Part shown: piece by piece, positions 34,294 through 42,457 of the stretch
Position numbering within the stretch: the stretch's first letter is position 1
Layout of the letters: every line of letters begins with the position of its first letter
From: Acetobacteraceae bacterium
Lineage (GTDB): Bacteria > Pseudomonadota > Alphaproteobacteria > Acetobacterales > Acetobacteraceae
Assembly (NCBI GenBank): GCA_025352995.1
Contig: JANXRN010000238.1
Coordinates: forward strand, 1-42,457
DNA: 42,457 nucleotides
Direction: 5' to 3'
Notes under the pieces: generated by a model
Seen by the model: only the letters and a program-made list of their open reading frames with translations
The model's database searches: none
What the model was told of the DNA's origin: nothing
Translations under genes and position numbers: made by a program

Positions 34294-35295
34294 TCAGTAG
34301 GTCAGGAAAATACGCTCGATTTCTGTCGGATCGCTCGTCACCGTCAGCGCCAAAGCCAGCAACAGCCGCGCCTTTTGCGGGTTGAGATTGTCGCTGATCA
34401 GGAAGCCGGCTTCCCGTAAGCGTTTGCCCTTGAAAGTCCGCCCACTGCCGGCGCGGGTGCATTGCATGACGATGATGCCCTTTGCGACCGCTTCGCGGAG
34501 GGCGGCGAAATCGCCCGGGCCGGCAAAACCAGGGGCGAAACCCGCTGAGACAATCGCACGTGCCCCGGCCGCGATGAAGGCGCGCACTGCGGTACCGTCG
34601 GCGCCCGTATAGGCATAGGCGATGTCCACCCTTGGCAAGGCCGGCAGGGTGCGGATATCAAATTCTGTATCAGGCGCGACCGCGCGGATCGGGCGGCGGT
34701 AATAAGCGATCGCGTCACCATCCGCATGGCCGAGCATACCGAAATCCGGGCTGCGGAAGGTTTGCAGCCGCAAGGTGGAGGTTTTGGTAACGTCGCGTGC
34801 GGCGTGGATTTCATCATTGAGCAGCACCAGCACGCCAAGGCCGCGCGATTGCGGGGCGGCGGCAGCGCGCACGCCATTGAGCAAATTCATGTTGGCGTCG
34901 GTCGAAAGCGCGCTCGCCGGGCGCTGCGATCCGACGATGACCACCGGGATCGACACTTTCAGCGTAAGGCCAAGCATGTACGCGGTTTCTTCCAAGCTCG
35001 CCGTGCCATGCCCGATGACGATCCCGGCGAGGTCGGGATGGTTGGCGACCAGTTGGTCGCATAGCCGCACCAGGCCTTGCCATTCGGGGAAGTAGATATT
35101 CGGGCTGGTGACGGCGGTGAATGGCACGGCGATGATGTCGGCGATATCGGCAAGTTCCGGCACGCGCGCCACCAGGGCGGGAGCATCCAGGATCACACCG
35201 TTGGCGCCGTAATCCTGCAATTCCCGGGTTGTGGCGCCGATCGAGGCGATGGTACCGCCGGTGCCAATGAAGGCGATTTTGGGGAGGTGGGACAT
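34294..35295 (-). CDS. Asparaginase family protein
   Basis: 333 aa; IAFIGTGGTIASIG, IVIGHGTASLEETAYMLGLTL, RPASALSTDANMNLLNGVRAA, NDEIHAARDVTKTST. Confidence 0.9.
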   Translation of the reverse strand: MSHLPKIAFIGTGGTIASIGATTRELQDYGANGVILDAPALVARVPELADIADIIAVPFTAVTSPNIYFPEWQGLVRLCDQLVANHPDLAGIVIGHGTASLEETAYMLGLTLKVSIPVVIVGSQRPASALSTDANMNLLNGVRAAAAPQSRGLGVLVLLNDEIHAARDVTKTSTLRLQTFRSPDFGMLGHADGDAIAYYRRPIRAVAPDTEFDIRTLPALPRVDIAYAYTGADGTAVRAFIAAGARAIVSAGFAPGFAGPGDFAALREAVAKGIIVMQCTRAGSGRTFKGKRLREAGFLISDNLNPQKARLLLALALTVTSDPTEIERIFLTY

Positions 35296-35334
35296 GCGTA
35301 TCTCTCCTAGGGAGTGGGCAGGCGCATTTTCTCC

Positions 35335-36504
<1,170 letters not shown>

Positions 36505-36610
36505 TCATCCTTGTCAGGTCGCCGTCCCGCGCACATTCTTCCCATCCGTCTTTGTATGCGCCGACACTGCCACGCAGCGATGCCGGCGCAAAGGACCGAG
36601 GGAGATTGTG

Positions 36611-38080
36611 ATGCGCATTTTCGCCTGCACTTTGGCCACTGAGACCAACACCTTCTCCGCGCTGCCGACCTCACTCGCGGCCTATCAGGAGAGCGTGTTT
36701 CTGCGACCAGGTAAGCATCCCGATGATACGCCGTTGATGTGCACTGCGCCGCTGTGGGTCGCGCGCCGGCGGGCGGCACGTGACGGGTTCACTTTGATAG
36801 AGGGCAGTTGCTTCGCCGCAAGCCCGGCTGGGACTACCAACCGCGCCGACTATGAAATGATGCGGGACGAGATTTTGGCGCAGGTGCAAGCCGCGCTGCC
36901 GCTGGACGGGGTGCTGCTCGGGCTGCACGGCGCGATGGTGGCGCATGGCTATGACGATGTTGAGGGCGATATCGTCGAGCGCGTGCGCGCCATCGTCGGG
37001 CCGGATTGCGTGATTGGGATGGAGCTTGATCCGCATTGCCATCTGACCATCAAGCGCGTGTCACTCTGCGACATCATCATTCTCTATAAGGAATTCCCCC
37101 ATACCGATGTCGTCGAGCGCGCCGAGGAATTGCTGACGCTCGTGCTGCGGACAATCCGCCGCGAAATCCGGCCGGTGATGTCGCTGTATGATTGCCGCCA
37201 GATCGGCAGCTATCCGACCACCTTGCCGTTGATGCGCGAATTTGTGGATCGAACGGCGGCGATGGAAGGGCGGGACGGAATTTTGTCGGTCTCGATCGGG
37301 CATTGTTTTCCCTATGCGGACGTAGCTGAACTTGGCGGGCGCATTCTGGTGGTGGTGGATGGCGACAAGCCAAAGGCTGATTGGCTGGCGACGGAAATCG
37401 GCGAGGAATTCGTTGCCATGCGCGGGCGCACCGCGCCGGAATATTTCGCGGTCAATGACGGCGTCGCCGTCGCGATCGCGGCCAACGTCGCCCCGGTGGT
37501 GATGGCTGATCCGGCGGATAACGCTGGCGGTGGCGCGCCATCGGATAACACCACGATTTTGCATCGGCTGATCGCGGTCGATGCGCAAGATGCGGCACTC
37601 GGGCCGATCTGGGACCAGGTGGCGGTGCGGCTGTGCTTCGATGCCGGGCTGGGCGCGGAATTTCCGCTGCGCTTTGGCGGCAAGACCGGGCCGGCATCGG
37701 GCCCGCCGGTCGATGCGACGGTCACTGTCGTCGGCCTGGCGCGCGATTGCTGGCAGAGTTTCGGGCCAACTCAGGTGCCACTGGGCGATTGCGCGGCAGT
37801 CCGCATCGGCGGGGTGACGGTGGTGCTGATTTCCAACCGCACCCAGGCGCTGGGACTGGAATTGTTCCGCAACCTTGGCATTGAGCCGACCGCGTGCAAG
37901 CTCCTGGTGGTGAAATCGACCAACCATTTCATGGCGGCTTTCGGGCCGATTGCGAAGAAGGTGATGTATCTCGACGCCGATGGCCCGATTCCGCGCGATT
38001 ATCGGAAAATCCCCTACACCAAGCTCAACCGGCCGATCTGGCCGCTGGATGCGAACACCTCACCGGGGCTGATCTTTTAG
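36611..38080 (+). CDS. M81-family metallopeptidase (MlrC-like)
   Basis: MRIFACTLATETNTFSALPTSLAAYQ start at 36611; LLGLHGAMVAHGYDDVEGDIVERVR; MELDPHCHLT; YKEFPHTDV; ISNRTQALGLELFRNLGIEP. Confidence 0.92.
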   Translation: MRIFACTLATETNTFSALPTSLAAYQESVFLRPGKHPDDTPLMCTAPLWVARRRAARDGFTLIEGSCFAASPAGTTNRADYEMMRDEILAQVQAALPLDGVLLGLHGAMVAHGYDDVEGDIVERVRAIVGPDCVIGMELDPHCHLTIKRVSLCDIIILYKEFPHTDVVERAEELLTLVLRTIRREIRPVMSLYDCRQIGSYPTTLPLMREFVDRTAAMEGRDGILSVSIGHCFPYADVAELGGRILVVVDGDKPKADWLATEIGEEFVAMRGRTAPEYFAVNDGVAVAIAANVAPVVMADPADNAGGGAPSDNTTILHRLIAVDAQDAALGPIWDQVAVRLCFDAGLGAEFPLRFGGKTGPASGPPVDATVTVVGLARDCWQSFGPTQVPLGDCAAVRIGGVTVVLISNRTQALGLELFRNLGIEPTACKLLVVKSTNHFMAAFGPIAKKVMYLDADGPIPRDYRKIPYTKLNRPIWPLDANTSPGLIF

Positions 38081-39259
38081 CCGCCACACCAAGCCGATCG
38101 CCAGGATTGCAACCAGGCCGGTGCCGGCCATGATCTCCACCGCGTGGCCCAACCCCACCCCATCGGCGAGCGCGCCAATGGCGAGTTGCCCGAGCGGGCC
38201 GGTGCCGATGCAGACGGTGATCAGCCCGAGCAGACGCGACCGCATCCCCGGGGGCGCGCTGCTGATGACGAGCAGGGTTTGCATGTTGCTGAAGGCCGCC
38301 GTGCCGGTGCCACCGATCACCAGCAGCACGCAAGCTGTCCAGAAGCCGGGGGCAAACGGCAGCAGCATCAGACAGATCACGAACAAAGCCGATCCCGAAA
38401 TCATCAACAAACGCGGCGCGGTGCGCGGGGTGCGCCGGGTCAGCATCATGCCGGCGAGCAACGCGCCAGCCGATTCGGCAGCGCCCAGCACGCCGACCAT
38501 CGCGTTCGGCACGCTGAACAGCTTCAGCGCCAGCGGGGCAATCAGCGCCGAATAGCAGAAGCCGAACATGTTCATCGCGACCGTCACCGCCAGCACTGCC
38601 GCGATTTGCGGGATGGACATGGCGGCGCGCAGACCTTCGCGCAGATCGCCGAACACGCCTGCCAAGGATAGCGGCCGCGCGATCTGATGGTGGCGGATCG
38701 GCCGTGCCAGCAGGAAATTGCCCAGGCTCAGCAAGGTGGTGATCAGATAGGCACCCGGCAGGCCGCCAAGCTGATAGGTCACCCCGGCCAGTAGCGGCCC
38801 GACCATGCGGGTGGTGGCGCCGGCCAGACTATCCACCGCGATGACCCGGGCCAGCATGCCGGGGGCTGCAGTGTCACCGACCATGCGGCGCCGGCTCGAC
38901 ATTTCGCTCGACCACACAGTGCCGCAGAGAAAGGACGCGATGGCGATATGCCAGGGTTGGGCGAGGCCCGCGGCGCCCAGGGCGCAGATGGTGGCGGAAA
39001 CCGTAGCGGTGATCAGCATGCCGACCATGATGATGCGCTTGCGGTCAATCGCGTCTGACACGACGCCGGCGAAAGCGCCGAACAGCATCATCGGCACGGT
39101 GCGCGCGGCGGTCACCGCGGCGACCGCGAAGCCCGATCCCGTGAGCTCGAAGGTGAACAACGCCGCGGCCAGCAATTCCAGCCAGCGCACCACGTTATTG
39201 GCGCCGCCAATGCACCAGAGCCGGATGATGTCCGGGCCTGCGAGTTTTTGTGTTTCCAT
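38060..39259 (-). CDS. MFS transporter (EntS/MFS_3-like)
   Basis: METQKLAGPDIIRLWCIGGANNVVRWLELLAAALFTFELTGSGFAVAAVTAARTVPMMLFGAFAGVVSDAIDRKRIIM; 12-TM-like pattern. Confidence 0.87.
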   Translation of the reverse strand: METQKLAGPDIIRLWCIGGANNVVRWLELLAAALFTFELTGSGFAVAAVTAARTVPMMLFGAFAGVVSDAIDRKRIIMVGMLITATVSATICALGAAGLAQPWHIAIASFLCGTVWSSEMSSRRRMVGDTAAPGMLARVIAVDSLAGATTRMVGPLLAGVTYQLGGLPGAYLITTLLSLGNFLLARPIRHHQIARPLSLAGVFGDLREGLRAAMSIPQIAAVLAVTVAMNMFGFCYSALIAPLALKLFSVPNAMVGVLGAAESAGALLAGMMLTRRTPRTAPRLLMISGSALFVICLMLLPFAPGFWTACVLLVIGGTGTAAFSNMQTLLVISSAPPGMRSRLLGLITVCIGTGPLGQLAIGALADGVGLGHAVEIMAGTGLVAILAIGLVWRLKDQPR

Positions 39260-39293
39260 CCCGGCGTCACTGTGCGATGGCGCGGGCGCGCCG

Positions 39294-40205
39294 TCACCCC
39301 CCGGCGCTGAACGGCCTGCCCAGCATGGCCGGGCGATGCAGGCGAATGCGGCGCGCATCGCGGGAAATCAGCACCAGCACGAATATGGTGCCAAGATAGG
39401 GCAACGCCGACAGCAGCGCCGTCGGCACCGGCACGCCAAGCGCCTGCATATAAAGCGCGAGATACATGATCCCGCCGAACAGCCAGGCACCGATCATCAC
39501 CCAGAACGGCCGCCATGCGGCGAACGTCACCAAAGCAAGCGCCACCCAGCCGCGCCCGGCGATCATGTCCTGGGTCCAGAGCGGGGTATAGGACAGCGAC
39601 ATATAGGCGCCCGCGAGGCCGGCCATCGCGCCGCCAAACAGCACCACGGCGTAGCGGATGCGCACGACCTTGTAGCCCAGCACATGGGCCGCATCATGCT
39701 GATCGCCAATCGCGCGCAAGATCAGCCCGGCATGGGTGCGATACAAAAACCAGGCCACCGCGCCGACCAGGGCGAGGGCAAAATAGACCAGCGGATCATG
39801 GCCAAACAGCACCGGCCCGACGAACGGCAGGTCTGACAGTCCGGGAATGGCGATGCGCGGCAAAGTGGGTGCGGCAATGCCGACATAACCGGCGCCGACC
39901 AGCGCGCTGAAGCCTCGGCCGAAAATAGTCAGCGCCAGGCCCGATGCGGTCTGATTGGCCTGCAAGGTCAGGGTCAGCACCGCGAACAGCAACGCAAGCG
40001 CCATGCCGGCGGCGATGGCGGCCAGCAGCGCCAGCGGCAGATTGCCGGTGCTATGGGCCACCGCAAACCCGGCGATGGCGCCCATCAGCATCATGCCCTC
40101 GACACCCAAATTCAGCACCGCAACCTTTTCGACCAGCAACGCGCCCAGGGCTGCCAGCAGCAACGGCGTCGCGGCGGCAATGACGCTGACCAGAAGTGCG
40201 GTCAT
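39294..40205 (-). CDS. ABC transporter permease (BMP/nucleoside-type, second permease)
   Basis: 303 aa; LLLAALGALLVEKVAVLNLGVEGMMLMGAIAGFAVAH; 4-bp overlap with the upstream permease. Confidence 0.9.
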   Translation of the reverse strand: MTALLVSVIAAATPLLLAALGALLVEKVAVLNLGVEGMMLMGAIAGFAVAHSTGNLPLALLAAIAAGMALALLFAVLTLTLQANQTASGLALTIFGRGFSALVGAGYVGIAAPTLPRIAIPGLSDLPFVGPVLFGHDPLVYFALALVGAVAWFLYRTHAGLILRAIGDQHDAAHVLGYKVVRIRYAVVLFGGAMAGLAGAYMSLSYTPLWTQDMIAGRGWVALALVTFAAWRPFWVMIGAWLFGGIMYLALYMQALGVPVPTALLSALPYLGTIFVLVLISRDARRIRLHRPAMLGRPFSAGG

Positions 40206-41263
40206 GCCCGCACCCGCCAGCGCAGACGGTGAGTAATCAGCACGTCAGATCCCAGAAGGCAGAACAACAAAATGCCCTGGAAAATCCCAGTGATGGCGCT
40301 CGACAGGCCCAAATTCATCTGCGCCGCGTCGCCGCCAAGATAGGTCAGCGCCAGCAGCAGCCCGGCCGGCACCACGCCGAGCGGGTTCAGCCGACCGAGA
40401 AAGCCGACGATGATCGCAGTGAAGCCGTAGCCGGGGCCGAGATTGATGGTGAGCTGGCCTTGGGTCCCGGTGACTTCAAACATCCCGGCCAGACCTGCCA
40501 GCCCCCCGCTGATTGCCATGGCGAGCCAGATCAGGCGGTTTTCGTTGAAGCCGGCAAAGCGCGCGGCGCGCGGGGCCTGACCGAAAACGCGGAACTGAAA
40601 GCCGAGCACGCTGCGGTTGAGCACCAACCAGGCGGCAAGGGCGATCAGCGGGGCGATGATCAGACCGAGATGCAAATTGCTGCCCTCCACCAGACGCGGC
40701 CCGCTGGCGGCGTCGGAAAACAGCGCGGTTTGCGGGAAACCGAAGCCGTCCGGATCGCGCCACGGGCCGGTCACCAGATAGACCAGCAAATATTGCGCGA
40801 CATAGGCCAGCATCAGGCTGGTCAGAATTTCATTGGCGTTGAAACTGGTGCGGAGCCAGGCGACCAGCGATGCATAGGCCACGCCGCCCAACAATCCGGC
40901 CAGCATCAGCGCGGGATAAATCGCCCAACCCGGCGCATCGGGCAGTGCCAGGGCAAGGCCGCCGGCGGCCAGCGCGCCCAGCGTGTATTGGCCTTCCGCG
41001 CCAATATTCCAGACATTGGCACGGTAGGCGATCGACAGCCCGACCGCCATCAGCACCAGGGGCGCGGCTTTGACCAACAAAGCCTCCCACCCGCCGGGCG
41101 CGAGCAACGGAGTTACCAGAAATGTGGTCACCGTCAGCAGCGGCGGGCGGCCCATGAAGGCGAAAATCGCGCCGGTGATCAATGCGGTCAGCGCCAGTGC
41201 CAGCAGCGGGGCGGCGTAGCGCCAGAATTCGGACGCGGTGCCGCGTGGGGACAGGCTAAGCAT
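40202..41263 (-). CDS. ABC transporter permease (BMP/nucleoside-type, first permease)
   Basis: 353 aa; GLSIAYRANVWNIGAEGQYTLGALAAGGLAL; FNANEILTSLMLAYVAQYLLVYLVTGPWRDP; 8-bp overlap with the ATPase gene. Confidence 0.9.
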   Translation of the reverse strand: MLSLSPRGTASEFWRYAAPLLALALTALITGAIFAFMGRPPLLTVTTFLVTPLLAPGGWEALLVKAAPLVLMAVGLSIAYRANVWNIGAEGQYTLGALAAGGLALALPDAPGWAIYPALMLAGLLGGVAYASLVAWLRTSFNANEILTSLMLAYVAQYLLVYLVTGPWRDPDGFGFPQTALFSDAASGPRLVEGSNLHLGLIIAPLIALAAWLVLNRSVLGFQFRVFGQAPRAARFAGFNENRLIWLAMAISGGLAGLAGMFEVTGTQGQLTINLGPGYGFTAIIVGFLGRLNPLGVVPAGLLLALTYLGGDAAQMNLGLSSAITGIFQGILLFCLLGSDVLITHRLRWRVRA

Positions 41264-42457
41264 GGGATGCCACGCCGCCCATCAGCAGGCCGATGCGATC
41301 AAGCGTTGCCTCCGCGGAGGGAAGCGGGTCGGACAGGCGGCCGGCGGCGATCACCGCAATGCGGTCGGCAAGCAGCATGATCTCATCAAGGTCCTGGCTG
41401 ATCACCACCACTGCCGCACCCGATACGGCGAGCGCGATGATCGCCTGATGGATCGCCTGGGCGGCGCTGGCATCGACACCCCAGGTCGGCTGGCTCACCA
41501 CCAGCACCGCAGGGTCGAGCAGCATTTCGCGACCGACGAGGAATTTCTGCAAATTGCCGCCGGAGAGCGATTTGGCCTGTGCAGCAATCCCGCTGGTGCG
41601 GACATCGAAGTTCTTGATCACGCGGTCGGCGAAATGTTCGGTGCGGTCACGGCGGATCAAGCCAAAGCGCGCCAGCACCCCACGTAACTGGCCGGACAGA
41701 AAAAAGTTTTCGGTGAGCGACATGCCGGCAACCGCGCCATGGCCGTTGCGTTCTTCCGGCACGAAACATCCACCGCGCCGCCGCCGGCCCTGCGGGCCGA
41801 TATGGCCAACCGCAGCACCATCGAGGCGGATCGCGTCCGGGGTTGGGGCCCGGATTTCACCAGACAGCGCGTCCATCAACTCGCCCTGGCCATTGCCGGC
41901 GATGCCGGCGATGCCGAGAATTTCGCCGCCCGCGACGCTGAACGAAATATCCTTCAATGCTGTGCCGAACTGGCTGGTGGCGGGCAGTGACAGGCGATCG
42001 ACCACCAGGCGTGGCGCGCCCTTTGCCTGGCTCTGTCGTTCGGCCGGCGGCTTGAAGTCCGTGCCGATCATCAGGGATGCGAGTTCGCGGGTGGTTTTGT
42101 CAGCAGGCTTGCAGCGCGCCACCACCCTGCCCTGGCGCATGATCGTTGCCACATCACACAACGCGCGCACTTCATCGAGCTTGTGGCTGATATAAAGGAT
42201 CGAGCATCCTTCCGCCGCCAGTCGTCGCAAGGTGGTGAACAGGGTTTCGGCTTCTTGCGGGGTGAGCACCGACGTCGGCTCATCCATGATCAGCAGCTTG
42301 GGATTGCGCAGCAGGCACCGCACAATTTCGATGCGCTGACGTTCCCCGACCGACAGATCATGCACCACCCGATCAGGATCGATCGGCAGGCCGTAGGATT
42401 GCGAGACCGTGATGATCCGGTCTCGCAGGCCAACCCGTTCACGCGCGTCGTTCAGGC
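41256..42457 (-). CDS. ABC transporter ATP-binding protein, tandem-NBD (BMP/nucleoside-type); N-terminus outside window
   Basis: HDLSVGERQRIEIVRCLLRNPKLLIMDEPTSVLTPQE plus second NBD LSGGNLQKFLVGREMLLDPAVLVVSQPTWGVD. Frame stays open past the ORF-track start (42368) to 42457: LNDARERVGLRDRIITVSQSYGLPIDPDRVV. Confidence 0.93.
   Translation of the reverse strand, partial: LNDARERVGLRDRIITVSQSYGLPIDPDRVVHDLSVGERQRIEIVRCLLRNPKLLIMDEPTSVLTPQEAETLFTTLRRLAAEGCSILYISHKLDEVRALCDVATIMRQGRVVARCKPADKTTRELASLMIGTDFKPPAERQSQAKGAPRLVVDRLSLPATSQFGTALKDISFSVAGGEILGIAGIAGNGQGELMDALSGEIRAPTPDAIRLDGAAVGHIGPQGRRRRGGCFVPEERNGHGAVAGMSLTENFFLSGQLRGVLARFGLIRRDRTEHFADRVIKNFDVRTSGIAAQAKSLSGGNLQKFLVGREMLLDPAVLVVSQPTWGVDASAAQAIHQAIIALAVSGAAVVVISQDLDEIMLLADRIAVIAAGRLSDPLPSAEATLDRIGLLMGGVASHA

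Noticed and set aside
40196-41380. 394-aa plus-strand ORF antisense to the ABC permeases
   Set aside because: Gln/Arg/Gly-rich low-complexity translation; the minus-strand permeases have clear TM segments and family motifs.

Overview
High-GC, alphaproteobacterial-type chromosomal window. Lineage is inferred from gene content only, possibly Acetobacteraceae-like. Positions 1-16823 (minus strand) carry the core translation/transcription superoperon: rplK-rplA-rplJ-rplL-rpoB-rpoC, a clear intrinsic terminator, then rpsL-rpsG-tuf-rpsJ-rplC-rplD-rplW-rplB-rpsS. Two usual members are missing: fusA between rpsG and tuf, and nusG/secE upstream of rplK. Positions 17232-24737 (plus strand) hold the most distinctive accessory locus: a ~2051-aa protein of three diverged ~520-610-aa repeat blocks ending in a Hint (Hedgehog/intein-like) domain, followed closely by an ECF sigma factor and a membrane-anchored anti-sigma factor. 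Next come an unrecognised 545-aa protein, rsmB, a TMEM175-like channel, a bilobal retropepsin-like lipoprotein, a thioesterase/SDR/amidase operon whose amidase has an in-frame TGA, copC-copD, an asparaginase-like gene, pobA, an M81/MlrC-like gene, an MFS transporter, and a BMP/nucleoside-type ABC transporter (two permeases plus an ATPase truncated by the window end). No rRNA, tRNA, CRISPR or transposase was recognised. All family calls come from reading motifs by eye, with no database search.
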